Assembly: GCA_027563935.2 (NCBI GenBank)
Contig: CM050449.1
Coordinates: forward strand, 79,329,178-79,393,177
Direction: 5' to 3'
Source: Costus lasius
Lineage: Eukaryota > Streptophyta > Magnoliopsida > Zingiberales > Costaceae
DNA length: 64,000 nt
Positions 45,963-59,399 of the stretch are shown in pieces; positions within the stretch are counted from its first letter, which is position 1; each line of letters starts with the position of its first letter. The notes under the pieces are model-generated. The model was not told the origin of the DNA. It did not search any database and was given only the letters and a program-made list of their open reading frames with translations. Position numbers and translations under genes: made by a program.

Positions 45963-47644
45963 TGTTGGGGTATGCCCTTAAGGCTAATGTTTGAGGCCTT
46001 GGGATTCTTTCAGTATCATGTATAAACTCTTATGTTTATAAAGGCAATGGTTGTTATTCAGTTTGTTACATTGTCTGCTGCAATAAGTGTACTTCTGAAT
46101 AATGTCTCAATGCTGTTCAGCTGGGCTGACATGCTCTATGTCCTTAGTCGAGATATCTTGGTGAACATGAGACAGCCTTGATATGATTGAGACTAATATG
46201 TGTTCTAATCTTATAGGATGCTTCGAGCATGGAATAAGATGTAGACTCAAGGGTACATTGGATGTACTGGACAGACCCTACTAGGATATTCAATTGCTTG
46301 TCACAATGTGAATAATCCTTGTTTGCAACAAGTGGCACATGTCCTCTGACTTGAGATCACTTGTATTTCTAAATGATGATTGTCATTGTTTTGAGGTAGT
46401 TCAATATCATTTGAAACATAATGGTTATAGACTATCTTGGATAATGATCATGAGTCAGGTTAGGGCACTAGTGATAGATATAGGATTGCCGTCTCCTTGA
46501 TTGGAGTGTGATGTTCTAAAGGGGCCCCCTCGAATGAGATGATTGAGAAAGTGTATGGCCATACCCAGGTGACTATGTCCATCTGATCTAATCATGCTCA
46601 TCATATTAGAGCTACAGGCTTGACACGCTTGTCCAATAAGAACATCCAGTGGCAAAGGAATCATGTATGCCTCGTGAAGTGGATTGACACTTGTGCTGTG
46701 GTTTGGGTGTAGTCTTGGAAGACTCTTTCCTTTATATCGGGAGACAGTGATGTGTTGCTAGATACCCCTCACTGATCGTGATAACGTAAGTTATCGTTAC
46801 CGACATTTAAAGGAAACCCTTAGGGTCGCACAATTTGATGATATGGCTTACTCATGTCAGATCGTGTGGACTGAATTGTTTTGGTTCAGTTTAAAGGGAT
46901 TTAAACTCTGATTGTAAGTGAGATCTGGTCTGATCATGTTTGATTGATTAGGACTTGAGATCGGTAAGCTTCGATCGAGAGAGATGATTCTAGATCGGTG
47001 AGATCAGGAACATCAAGAGATGAACGGTCAGATCTGGAACCTTAGGGTTTAATTTGATCTGGACTAAAGGCTTGGCTTGATTGGTTTTTGAACCAAACCA
47101 ATATGAACCGGCTCATACGTGAGCGCATGGTTCAAAGGGGAGAAGCATATGCGTTCGGTTCACTTGGGTGAACGCATCAACGCATGAAGTGAAGGCTTGC
47201 TATTTTTGGAAGTGGCGGTTTCCAAAATAGCTTCTCAACGCCTCACGTTCACTTCTCTTCACTAATTTTGTCGCCTCTTCATCTTGACGGATACACTCTC
47301 GTGTGATCGAAGTGGTTGACGACAAGGAGCTCTCCGCCAAGAAAAACATCTCCTCCTCCCTTCCATTCGACAAGGAGACTTGAAGATCTTTGCTAGCACA
47401 AGGATCAACAAGGAGGCGCCATCTATCTTCTTGTGTGTGGTACCTTCGGAGGAAAGCCCTTTTGCGATCTTCTTCCAAAGCTCCATCAAAGCGATGGCCA
47501 TGGTATGAATCTCTTCTGATCTATACTAGTTCATGAAAGTTGATCATATGACATGCAAAAGATCTAGAGAAACCCTTGCTTCCGCTCGAATTTTTGTTAT
47601 GCGCCTATCTAGGGTTTCGCTCCCCCTTGAAGGGGACCCTTACA
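45963..47644 (+). repeat. Cop6 5' LTR
   Basis: It runs TGTTGGGGTATGCCC to GGGGACCCTTACA. Length and sequence match the inverted Cop3 3' LTR almost base for base, so the two elements are one subfamily. Confidence 0.93.
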
Positions 47645-47658
47645 ATTGGTATCAGAGC
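47645..47658 (+). promoter_or_regulatory. Cop6 primer-binding site
   Basis: ATTGGTATCAGAGC directly follows the 5' LTR. It contains the 12 bases complementary to the initiator Met tRNA 3' end. Confidence 0.88.
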
Positions 47659-49457
47659 ATGCGGTTATTGCTTGTTCATATGATTGCTTAATCTTCATGT
47701 TTGATCCATGAATGCGCTTATGAATAGATCTAGAGTTAACATGCGAAAATACATGCTTGTATGTTTTTACTCATGTTGGCGCATGTTTTATGTTGGCGCT
47801 TGTTAATGTTGTTTTTACCAAAACATATATATCTTGCGCGCTCCATCTAGATTTATAAGCGCCTGCTGTAAACCCTTAGACGGGTTAGTAGGGTTGAAGT
47901 CACAGTCGAGTCTAGATCCAAATAGTCTGATCAGACCATCTGACAGCCTAGATGGGTCGACCAGATAGCACCTGTGCGCAAGCACGAGGTGGCTATGGGT
48001 CGACTGCAGACAGGCGTGTAGCGAGGTCTGGTTGAGACGACCAGTGAGCACTCACGAGTTAGGCCCGGGGTCACACCCGCTTGCCAGAACTCATGAGGGT
48101 TGTTCAGCCCTTGGCGCATGCATGGTTGACCATTGGGTCGACTCAAGTCAGTTAGGACTTGGTGCATGCAAGGGCAGTGGATCTGACTAGACATGATGAG
48201 TGGATCCCTATTAATGGACCGTTGTAAGGTAGTAGGGCACATAAGAAAAATAAAATTGATTCCAATGGGATTTTGAAAAATTTTATTTGGTTGATGGATC
48301 ACATGTTGAATGGATGCCATGATACTTGTTTATTTCATCTTATGTGGGTTGCCCAATTAATGTGTGCTGTGCTGGGGCCTGCGTGCCTGGATTAAATTGT
48401 AAATTAATATTTATTGTGATCTGCGCATCACATGTCATTTAATTTATAAAGTGTAATTGACCTGCGAGTCAATCTTGTCTAGATAGATTAAATTGTATTT
48501 TAATCAGACAAGAGCATAGAGCACACTTGGCAGAGGCGCATGCAGCAGAGGCTTGACCAGGTGGGAGGTCTAGGGTTCGACCCTATGATAGGCGCCATTT
48601 ACCTGGTGGGCGCACCTGAGCTGCACTGGGCGCTATGGCCCTGGGCTGGGCCAGATGAGAGGCAAAAGACCCAAGAAGAGCTCAAGTGAATACTTAAGTT
48701 AACTTAAGGTCTTACCTAGGCTTAATGGGCGTTTACCACATAAGATCATCATGCTTTCTTTTATTGTTTAATTAGAATTGCATGATTTTAATCTTCTGCT
48801 ATCACCATAGGGTTTGCATGATAGTTAAGAAGATAAAAGACCGTTAAAATCCAACGCTAAAATATCAAGCTCGATAGCCTTCTGACGCGAAACCTCACTG
48901 TTCTGACTATCGTTGGAGCCGTGTTGTACCCACTTAGTGGGCACGTCCATCTATCTTCAGACGGTGTGTGATTTCACCTGCATGTTACAGAGAAGGGATT
49001 TATCGCTTCTCGTTGCTCAGCATAGCACGTGGTGGTCCAGGGAGTAGGTCAGGTCAGCTTGACCATGTAGGCTACATATGGGGCATATGTTAGCTATATG
49101 GAGGCAGCCATCTGTGGGATCAGAGACTGTGTTGTACCAACTCAGTTGGCACAGTCTGCTGGATTGCCCAGATGAAGGGGAATCGCACGGGTTGGCGATT
49201 GGCAGGGACTGCCTACCAGAAATTAGTGCTTGTACTCTCTGTGCATCTTATCTCGCCTGAGCGGGATGCGGAGACCAAGTATGAAATCTGGATCCCATCT
49301 CACTAAAAGAGTGTTACTCTTTCGGACTATTTAATGGATTTTTCAGTCAGATAAAATAGTGAGAAAAGAATCATTCTTAAGTCCTGGATTGATTCTAAAC
49401 ATTGATACTGACCTTGCTGTTTTTGCATTGTTGTAGATTCCTGCAGCAACGAACACC
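47659..49457 (+). other. Cop6 5' leader
   Basis: This noncoding stretch of about 1.8 kb is shared with Cop3. No convincing gene is seen on either strand. The last few hundred bases before gag are conserved in all the copia elements that keep a leader, which suggests packaging or translation signals there. Confidence 0.7.
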
Positions 49458-52400
49458 ATGAGCTTCAATGTGCGATCCCTACTGGAAAGGGAGAAGTTTG
49501 CTGGGCCAAACTTCTCAGACTGGTACGGACACCTTAAGATTGTTCTTAAGGCTGAGAGGAAACTGTATGTCCTCGAGACGGCTATACCACCTCAACCCGC
49601 TCCGAACGCCGCAAGGGCGGTTCGGGATGCCTATGAAAAGCATGTCAATGATAGCATTGATGTCGCTTGCCTGATGCTAGCGTCTATGACGCCACAGCTG
49701 CAGCGTCAGCATGAGGATATGTCTGCTATAGAAATTATAGCAAACCTCAAGATGCTGTATGCTGCACAGGCGAGGACTGAACGCTATAATTTGACCAAGC
49801 TTTTCTTTCAGAGCAAACTGGCTGAAGGGAGTCCAGTGGGAGCTCATGTGCTCAAGATGATTGGGCACAAAGAGGCTCAAGAGAAACTGGGGCATACCAT
49901 CAATCAGGAGCTTGCTGTAGACATTATTCTGCAGTCTCTCCCGGCCTCTTTCGATCCGTTCATTATTAATTTTAATATGAACAAGATCGACTGTACTCCG
50001 GCAGAGTTGCTGAATATGCTCTTGACTACAGAGGAAACTCTAAAGGGCAAGCCTTCAACCTCTGTCTTGATGTTCCCTTCTAGGAACAAGAAGAAGGGGA
50101 AGAAGGGCAAAGCCCCTGTCAAGAACTACAACAAAGCTCTGAAACAGAAGGTTAAGCGGTCGAAGGAATACAGATGTTTCCACTGTGGCCAGCTGGGTCA
50201 CTGGAAAAAGGACTGTAAAGCGCTCCAAGGAGACAAGAAGGGAAGCATCGCTTCTGGCTCAGGTATTTTCGTGACTGAAGTCATGATATCCTCTTCTTCT
50301 ACTTCATGGGTGTTGGACACTGCATGTGGAGTTCACATTTGTTCAAATGTACAGGAACTCAAGAGAAGAAGACAGGTGGGACAGCATGAGGTGGACCTAC
50401 GAGTTGGAAACGTGGCACGGGTTGCTGCTGTTGCTGTAGGAGAATATTACATCTCATTACCATCTGGACTTGTATTGGAACTAAACAATTGTTATTTTGT
50501 ACCTAGCATTACCAAGAATATTATCTCTATTCCTGCTCTTGTCAGGAAAGGATTTTCCTTTGAATGCAATATTTCAAAGTGTGTTATTTCTTATGATAAT
50601 ATTGTTTATGCTACTGGATCAATTAACAATGGGTTATTCATGTTGGACATGGAATGTTCTATACAAAATATTGATAATAAGAAAGCCAAGTATGCTGATG
50701 ACAGCACCTTGCTATGGCATAGTCGTTTAGGCCATGTTAACAAGAAACGCATTAAGCGGTTGCATGATCATGGACTGCTGGGATCATTCTCCTATGAGGA
50801 GATTGATACATGCAAAGATTGTTTAATGGGTAAAATGACGAAGGCTCCTTTTCCTCACAAAGGTCAAAGGGCTTCAGGTTTACTTGACCTTATACACAGT
50901 GATGTGTGTGGGCCATTTAGTAAACATGCCAGAGGTGGCTATTCATACTTCATTACCTTTACTGATGATTTCAGTAGATATGGGTATGTCTATCTAATGA
51001 GACATAAAAGTGAATCTTTTGACAAGTTCAAAGAGTTCAAAAATGAAGTACAGAATCAGCTAGGCCGAAATATCAAGGCACTTCGTTCTGATCGAGGTGG
51101 AGAATACCTAAGTCGAGAGTTTACTGAGTATCTGAAGGAGTGTGGGATTATCTCACAGCTCACTCCACCAGGAACACCGCAATGGAATGGTGTATCCGAG
51201 AGGAGGAACCGAACCTTACTGGATATGGTTCGTTCTATGATGAGTCAAGTTACTCTACCTTACTCCTTTTGGGGATTTGCACTGGAAACAGCTGCAAAGG
51301 TACTAAACCGAGTGCCATCCAAGGCAGTTTCAAAGACTCCATATGAGTTATGGTATGGGAAACAGCCGAGCTTGACATTTATTAAGATTTGGGGTTGCGA
51401 GGCTTATGTCAAAAAGCTCGCCTCTGGGAAACTAGAGAGCAGATCTGATAAATGTATCTTTGTCGGTTACCCTAAGGAAACTAAGGGTTATTATTTCTTC
51501 GATCCCAAAGAGAACAAGGTATTTTGTTGCTCGGACAGCCATTTTTCTTGAGAAGGAATTTCTTCTGCAAGAGGCCAGTGGGAGAGAAATAAAGCTGGAT
51601 GAGAATCCAGAAGAAGGACAAAGTAGTCAAGCACAGTTGGATGAGCCTGAGCCAGTAGAACAGGTTAGTGAACAACCTGAGGCTCAGATATCACGGGAAC
51701 CGCGAAGATTGGGAAGGATCCGTCGACAGCCTGAGCGCTATGACGGAGTCTACATCATTGATAATGATGAACCCCTCACTTATGCGGATGAGGTCAGTGG
51801 ACCGGAATCAGCTAGATGGCTTGAAGCTATGCGAGCCGAGATGGACTCCATGTCAGATAACCAAGTCTGGGATTTGGTTGATCCGCCTCCGGGAGTAATC
51901 CCTATAGGCTGTAAATGGATCTTCAAGAAGAAGATTGACATGGATGGTAACGTGGTTACCTATAAAGGCAGGCTAGTTGCGAAAGGTTTCAAACAAATCT
52001 ACGGGATAGATTATGATGAAACTTTCTCTCCTGTAGCTATGTTCAAGTCTATTCGGATTATTCTCGCGATAGCAGCATATTACGATTATGAGATCTGGCA
52101 GATGGATGTGAAGACCGCTTTCCTTAATGGAAAATTGGATGAGGATGTGTATATGACACAACCTGAAGGTTTCACCAATCCATCAGATCGTCATAAAATA
52201 TGCAAGTTAAAGAAGTCCATTTATGGACTTAAGCAAGCATCTAGAAGCTGGAATATTCGTTTTGATGAATCAATCTGTGAATTTAGTTTCATCAAGAATG
52301 AAGATGACCCGTGTGTATATAAGAGGTTTAGTGGGAGCGTAATTACTTTCTTAGTCCTCTACGTCGATGATATCTTAATCATTGGAAACGATATTCCTGA

Positions 52401-53343
52401 ACTGCATGCTGTTAAAGCATGGTTAAGAAAATGTTTCCAGATGAAAGATCTAGGAGAAGCAGCCTATGTATTAGGTGTGAAGATCTACAGGGATAGATCT
52501 AAGAGGCTTCTCGGGCTGTGCCAGAGTACTTACATCGATAAAGTCCTGGAGAGATTCCATTTAGAGAATTCTAAAAGAGGATATCTTCCAGTCAGACATG
52601 GTCTGAATCTTTCAAAGAGTCAGTGTCCACAAACACAGACTGAGAAAGATGAAATGGACAATACGCCTTATGCTTCGGCTATTGGGTCCATTATGTATGC
52701 GATGTTGTGTACTCGCCCAGACGTCGCTTACGGGTTAAGCGTGACCAGTCGATTCCAAAGTAATCCAGGTCAGGCGCATTGGATTGCGGTCAAGAACATT
52801 TTAAAATATCTGCGGAGGACCAAAGATATGTTCTTGATATATGGTGGTCAGGAAGAACTCAGTATAGAAGGATATACTGACGCTTCATTCCAATCGGACC
52901 AGGATGATTTCCGATCGCAATCAGGCTATGTTTTTTGCTTGAATGGAGGAGCTGTGGTGTGGAAAAGTTTCAAACAGTCTATCGTTGCTGATTCCACAAT
53001 AGAAGCCGAGTATGTTGCAGCCTCAGAAGCATCTAAGGAGGCAGTATGGATTCGTAAGTTCGTTCAGGAACTTGGTGTTGTTCCATCGTGTGCTGATCCT
53101 TTGGTTATCTTCTGTGATAACACTGGAGCAATCGCACAAGCAAAGGAACCACGGTCACACCAGAAGTCCAAGCACATACAGAGACGGTTTCACTTGATCC
53201 GGGAGATCATTGATCGTGGTGAGATGAAAATCTGCAAGGTTCATACAGATGACAATCTGGCAGACCCGCTTACCAAGCCTCTGGCGCAGCAGAAGCATGA
53301 GAAGCACTGTAATAACATGGGTTTGAGATTTCTCAACCATTAG
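49458..53343 (+). pseudogene. Cop6 gag-pol, one single-base frameshift
   Basis: The frame opens at ATG 49458 (MSFNVRSLLEREKF) and encodes gag, the CCHC knuckle, protease DTAC and the whole integrase core (HSDVCG, SDRGGEY, NGVSE). It runs off frame in a T run at 51532-51535, where relatives have three T and this copy four, and stops at 51551. The second frame (open from 51460, effective from about 51536) gives the acidic linker, RT with YVDD, and RNase H to LRFLNH at 53343. Against Cop4, changes include TCKDC for TCKAC beside the HHCC region and STIEAEY for STTEAEY in RNase H. All catalytic acidic residues remain. The extra T could be real or a base-calling error. Confidence 0.93.
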
Positions 53344-53346
53344 ATT

Positions 53347-53363
53347 AAGTGCAAGTGGGAGAT
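53347..53363 (+). promoter_or_regulatory. Cop6 polypurine tract
   Basis: AAGTGCAAGTGGGAGAT lies immediately before the 3' LTR and is identical to the Cop4 tract. It would prime plus-strand synthesis. Confidence 0.8.
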
Positions 53364-55045
53364 TGTTGGGGTATGCCCTTAAGGCTAATGTTTGAGGCCT
53401 TGGGATTCTTTCAGTATCATGTATAAACTCTTATGTTTATAAAGGCAATGGTTGTTATTCAGTTTGTTACATTGTCTGCTGCAATAAGTGTACTTCTGAA
53501 TAATGTCTCAATGCTGTTCAGCTAGGCTGACATGCTCTATGTCCTTAGTCGAGATATCTTGGTGAACATGAGACAGCCTTGATATGATTGAGACTAATAT
53601 GTGTTCTAATCTTATAGGATGCTTCGAGCATGGAATAAGATGTAGACTCATGGGTACATTGGATGTACTGGACAGACCCTACTAGGATATTCAATTGCTT
53701 GTCACAATGTGAATAATCCTTGTTTGCAACAAGTGGCACATGTCCTCTGACTTGACATCACTTGTGTTTCTAAATGATGATTGTCATTGTTTTGAGGTAG
53801 TTCAATATCATTTGAAACATAATGGTTATAGACTATCTTGGATAATGATCATGAGTCAGGTTAGGGCACTAGTGATAGATATAGGATTGCCGTCTCCTTG
53901 ATTGGAGTGTGATGTTCTAAAGGGGCCCCCTCGAATGAGATGATTGAGAAAGTGTATGGCCATACCCAGGTGACTATGTTCATCTGATCTAATCATGCTC
54001 ATCATATTGGAGCTACAGGCTTGACACGCTTGTCCAATAAGAACATCCAGTGGCAAAGGAATCATGTATGCCTCGTGAAGTGGATTCACACTTGTGCTGT
54101 GGTTTGGGTGTAGTCTTGGAAGACTCTTTCCTTTATATCGGGAGACAGTGATGTGTTGCTAGATACCCCTCACTGAACGTGATAACGTAAGTTATCATTA
54201 CCGACATTTAAAGGAAACCCTTAGGGTCGCACAATTTGATGATATGGCTTACTCATGTCAGATCGTGTGGACTGAATTGTTTTGGTTCAGTTTAAAGGGA
54301 TTTAAACTCTGATTGTAAGTGAGATCTGGTCTGATCATGTTTGATTGATTAGGACTTGAGATCAGTAAGCTTCGATCGAGAGGGATGATTCTAGATCGGT
54401 GAGATCAGGAACATCAAGAGATGAACGGTCAGATCTGGAACCTTAGGGTTTAATTTGATCTGGAGTAAAGGCTTGGCTTCATTGGTTTTTGAACCAAACC
54501 AATATGAACCGGCTCATACGTGAGCGCATGGTTCAAAGGGGAGAAGCATATGCGTTCGGTTCACTTGGGTGAACGCATCAACGCATGAAGTGAAGGCTTG
54601 CTATTTTTGGAAGTGGCGGTTTCCAAAATAGCTTCTCAACGCCTCACGTTCACTTCTCTTCACTAATTTTGTCGCCTCTTCCTCTTGACGGATACACTCT
54701 CGTGTGATCGAAGTGGTTGACGACAAGGAGCTCTCGGCCAAGAAAAACATCTCCTCCTCCCTTCCATTCGACAAGGAGACTTGAAGATCTTTGCTAGCAC
54801 AAGGATCAACAAGGAGGCGCCATCTATCTTCTTGTGTGTGGTACCTTCGGAGGAAAGCCCTTTTGCGATCTTCTTCCAAAGCTCCATCAAAGCGATGGCC
54901 ATGGTATGAATCTCTTCTGATCTATACTAGTTCATGAAAGTTGATCATATGACATGCAAAAGATCTAGAGAAACCCTTGCTTCCGCTCTAATTTTTGTTA
55001 TGCGCCTATCTAGGGTTTCGCTCCCCCTTGAAGGGGACCCTTACA
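53364..55045 (+). repeat. Cop6 3' LTR
   Basis: It is 1682 bases long, the same as the 5' LTR. It ends CCCTTACA and is followed by AACTC, the target duplication, and then the resumed Cop5 protease region. Confidence 0.93.
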
Positions 55046-55921
55046 AACTCCACATGCAGTGTCCAACACCCATGATATAGAAGAAGAAACCATGACTTCA
55101 GTCACGAAAATACCTGAGCCAGAAGCGAAAGAGTTGCTTCCCTTCTTATCTCCTTGGAGCGCTTTACAGTCCTTTTTCCAGTGACCCAGCTGGCCACAAT
55201 GGAAACATATGTATTCCTTCGACCGCTTTACTTTTTGCTTCAGAGCCTTGTTGTAGCTCTTGACAGGGGCTTTGCCCTTCTTCCCCTTCTTCTTGTTCCT
55301 AGAAGGAACCATGAGGACAGAGGATGAAGGCATTCCCTTCTCACGAGACTGAGTCTGCTCAGTAGTCAAGAGCATATTCAGTAACTCTGCTGGCGTACAG
55401 TCGATCTTGTTCATATTAAAATTAATAATGAATGGATCGAAAGAGGCTGGGAGAGACTGCAGGATGATATCTACAACAAGCTCCTGATTGATGGTGTGTC
55501 CCAGTTTCTCTAGAGCCTCCTTGTACCCAATCATCTTGAGCACATGAGCTCCAACTGGACTCCCTTCAGTCAGTTTGCTCTGAAAGAAAAGTTTAGTCAA
55601 ATTATAGCGTTCAGTCCTTGCCTGTGCTGCATACAGCATCTTGAGGTTTGCTATAATTTCTATAGCAGATAAATCCTCATGCTGACGTTGCAGCTGTGGC
55701 GTCATAGACGCTAGCATAAGGCAAGCGACGTCAATGCTATCATTGACATGCTTTTCATAAGCTTCCCGAACCGCCCTTGCGGCGTTCGCAGCGGGTTGAG
55801 GCGGTATAGCCGTCTCGAGGACATACAGTTTCCTCTCAGCCTTAAGAACAATCTTAAGGTGTCCGTACCAGTCTGAGAAGTTTGGCCCAGCAAACTTCTC
55901 CCTTTCCAGTAGGGATCGCAC
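55046..55921 (-). pseudogene. Cop5 gag and start of protease
   Basis: On the minus strand this is colinear with Cop4 gag, with the CCHC knuckle (CFHCGQLGHWKKDC) and DTACGV at its end. The usual start codon is changed (ATGAGC in relatives, ACAGCC here), so the first in-frame ATG is at the MRSLL position. A short insertion changes EETLKGKPSTS to a longer EQTQSREKGMPSSS run before the basic linker, without breaking the frame. Confidence 0.9.
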
Positions 55922-57743
55922 ATTGAAGGCTGTGGTGTTTGTTGCTGCAGTAATCTACAACAATGCAAGAACAGCAAGGTCAGTATCAATGTTAGAATCA
56001 ATTCAGGACTTAAGAATGATTCTTTTCTCACTATTTTATCTGACTGAAAAATCCAGTAAAACAGTCCGAAAGAGTGAAACTCTTTTAGTGAGATGGGATC
56101 CAGATTTCATACTTGGTCTCCGCGTCCCGCTCAGGCGAGATAAGATGCACAGAGAGTACAAGCACTAATTTCTGGTAGGCAATCCCTGCCAATCGCCAAC
56201 CCGTGCGATTCCCCTTCATCTGGGCAATCCAGGAGACTGTGCCAACTGAGTTGGTACAACACAGTCTCTGATCCCACAGATGGCTGCCTCCATATAGCTA
56301 CCATATGCTCACTATGTAGCCTACATGGTCAAGCTGACCCGACCTACTCCCTGGACCACCACGTGCTATGCTGAGCAACGAGAAGCGATAAATCCCTTCT
56401 CTGTAACACGCAGGTGTAATCACACACCGTCTGAAGATAGATGGGCGTGCCCACTGAGTGGGTACAACACGGCCCCAACGATAGTCAGAACAGTGAGGTT
56501 TCGCGTCAGAAGGCTATCGAGCTTGATATTTAACGTTGGATTTTAACGGTCCTTTTATCTTCTTACTATCATTCAAAACCTATGGTGATAGCAGAAGAAT
56601 AAATCATGCAGTTAGTAAATTACTTTAAACAGTAAATTAAAAGCATGATGATCTTATGTGGTAAAAGCCCATTAAGCCTAAGTAAGACCTTAATTAACTT
56701 AAGTCTTCACTTGAGCTCTTCACGGGTCTTTAGCATTTCATCTGGCCCATCCCGGGCCCAAGCGCCCACTGCAGCTCAGGTGCGCCCACCAGGTATAATG
56801 CGCCTGTCCTATAGTCGAACCCTAGACCTCCCACTGGTGAAGCCACTTGCTGCATGCGCCTCTGCCATGTGTGCTCTGAGCTCATGTCTGATTAAATTAC
56901 AATTTAATCTATCTAGACATGATTGACTCGCAGGTCAATTACACATTATAAATTAATTAAAAATGTGATGCGCAGATGACAATAATAATTTACAATATTT
57001 AATTCAGGCACGCAGGCCCCAGCACAGCACACATTAAATAGGGCAGCCCACATAAGATGAAATAGACAATCATTCATGTGATACAAACAACATGTGATCC
57101 AAATAAGAAAATAAAATTTTTCGAAAATCCCCATGGCATCAATTTTATTTCCTTAGGTGCCCTACTACCTTACAACGGTCCATTAATAGGGATCCACTCA
57201 TCAGACCAAGTCAGACCCACTGCCCTAGCATGCACCAAGTCATAACCGACTTGAGTCGACCTAGTGGTCAACGATGCATGCGTTAAGGGCTGAACGACAC
57301 TCATGAGTTCTGGCATGCGGGCGTGACCCCGGGCCTAACTCATGTGCGTTCACTGGTTGTCTCAACCAGACATCGCTACACGCCTTTCAGCAGTCGACCT
57401 ATAGCCACCTGATGCTTGCGCATAGGTGCCATCTGGTCGACCCTTCTAGGCTGTCAGATAGTCTGATTAGACTGTTGGGTCTATACTAGACGATGACTTC
57501 AACCCTAATAACCCGTCTAAGTCTTTCAAGTAGGCGCTTAGATCTAAATGGAGTCGCGCAAGATAAGTTGTTTTGACAAAAACATCATGTAATATGCGCC
57601 AACACCCATCATGCGCAAACATAAGAAAAAGCTACAAACATGTAGGTTTCGGCATGATCATAGATCTACTCATAAACACAAGCATGGATCACAAAAAGCA
57701 ATCATATAATTCATAGCAACATGCGCTGCGCTCTGATACCAAT
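55922..57743 (-). other. Cop5 5' leader and primer site
   Basis: About 1.8 kb of noncoding leader, similar to those of Cop3 and Cop6 with many small changes, ends in the primer site at 57730-57743. No gene is recognised. Confidence 0.75.
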
Positions 57744-59399
57744 TGACGATCCCACAAAGGGGGCGAAACCCTAATATGCGCATCTAAAAACTTTGGCATA
57801 GCGGAAGCTAGGGTTTCTTAGGAATCGGATGCATGAATATATGATCAACTTCATGAACTTGTATAGATCAATCGAAAAACATACCAATGCCATTTCTTGG
57901 ATGGCGACTTGGAAGCAAGAGGGCGATGTGGCTCTCCTCCAAAGCGTGCGCACACAAGATGTGTGATCGCCTACTCCTTGTTGATCTTTGTGCTAGCAAA
58001 GTTCTTCAAGTCTCCTGATCGCGTGTGTGGGGAATGAGATGCCTTGGCGTGAAGTCTCACTCAAGACAAGAGGGATCGCGAGAGAAGAAGGTGGGCGACG
58101 AAACAAAAACGTTCCCCTCGAACGTGGAGGTGTGCATCTAATTTGGAACGCCAACTTCCAAATATAGTAAGCACTTAACGTTCATGCGTTCACTCCAAGT
58201 GAACCGATCACCTCTTCTTCCCCTTTGAACCATGCGCTCATGTGATGAGCCGGTTCAACTAAATTTGGTTCAAGGACCAAAATAGACCAAGCATTGATCT
58301 AGATCAAATTAAACCATAAGGCTTAACATCTAACCATTCATCTCTTGATGCTCTTGATCTCACCGATCTAGCATCAATACTCTCGATCGAAGCTTACCGA
58401 TCTCAAGCCCTAATCAATCAAACATGATCAGACCAGATCTCACTTACAATCAGAGTTTAAACTCCTTTAAACTGAACCAAAACAATTCAGTCCACACGAT
58501 CTGAGTTAAGTAAGCCATATCATCAAATTGTGCGACCCTAAGGGTTTCCTTTAAATGTCGGTAATGATAACTCACGTTATCACGATCAGTGAGGGGTATC
58601 TAGCAACACATCACTGTCTCCCGATATAAAGGAAAGAGTCTTCCAAGACTACACCCAAACCATAGCACAAGTGTGAACCCAAGTCACTTGACATATGTGT
58701 TTCCTTTGCCACTGGATGTTCTTATTGGACAAGCGTGTCAAGCCTGTAATTCCAATATGATGAGAATGATTAGATCAGATGAACATAGTCATCTGGGTAT
58801 GGCCATACACTTTCTCAATCATCTCATCCAGGGGGCCCCTTTAGAACATCACACTCCAAACAAGGAGACGGCAATCCTATATCTATCACTAGTGCCCTAA
58901 CATGACTCATGCTCATTATCCAAGATAGTCTATAACCAATATATTTCAAATGATATTGAACTACCTCAAAACAATGCCAATCATCATTTAGAAACACAAG
59001 TGATCTCAAGTCAGAGGAAATATGCCACTTGTTTGCATATAAGGATTATTCACATTGTGACAAGCAATTGAATATCCTAAGTAGGGTCTGTCCAGTACAT
59101 CCAATGTACCCATGAGTCTACATCTTATTCCATGCTCGAAGCATCCTATAAGATTAGAACACATATTAGTCTCAATCATATCAAGGCTGTCTCATGTTCA
59201 CCAAGATATCTCGACTAAGGACAAAACTGCATGTCAGCCAAGCTGAACAGCATTGAGACATTATTCAGAAGTATACATATTGCAGCAGATGATGTAACAA
59301 CCTGAATAACAACCATTGCCTTTATAAACATAGAATTTATACATGATACTGAAATAATCCCAAGGCTTCAAACATTAGCCTTAAGGGCATACCCCAACA
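57744..59399 (-). repeat. Cop5 5' LTR
   Basis: It is 1656 bases long, TGACGATCCCAC to CCCCAACA, and matches the 3' LTR with about a dozen differences. It is followed by AGGAC and Ath2 sequence. Confidence 0.92.

Larger units (their letters stand above)
45963..55045 (+). mobile_element. Cop6, nearly intact full-length Ty1/copia element
   Basis: Two 1682-base LTRs, a primer site, leader, gag-pol and purine tract are present. A perfect AACTC duplication (45958-45962 and 55046-55050) flanks it. It is the only copia element on the plus strand, in inverse orientation to its host Cop5 and to its close relative Cop3. The LTR pair shows about 15 substitutions and no indel by eye. One single-base frameshift disables gag-pol. 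Confidence 0.94.
41278..59399 (-). mobile_element. Cop5, Ty1/copia element split by Cop6
   Basis: This minus-strand element has LTRs of equal length (41278-42933 and 57744-59399) and a perfect AGGAC duplication (41273-41277 and 59400-59404). Coding parts lie at 42954-45962 and 55046-55921. Cop6 was inserted in the protease-coding region with duplication AACTC. The LTRs differ at about a dozen positions by eye. The coding region has two frameshifts and a lost start codon, so the element is dead. Confidence 0.92.
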
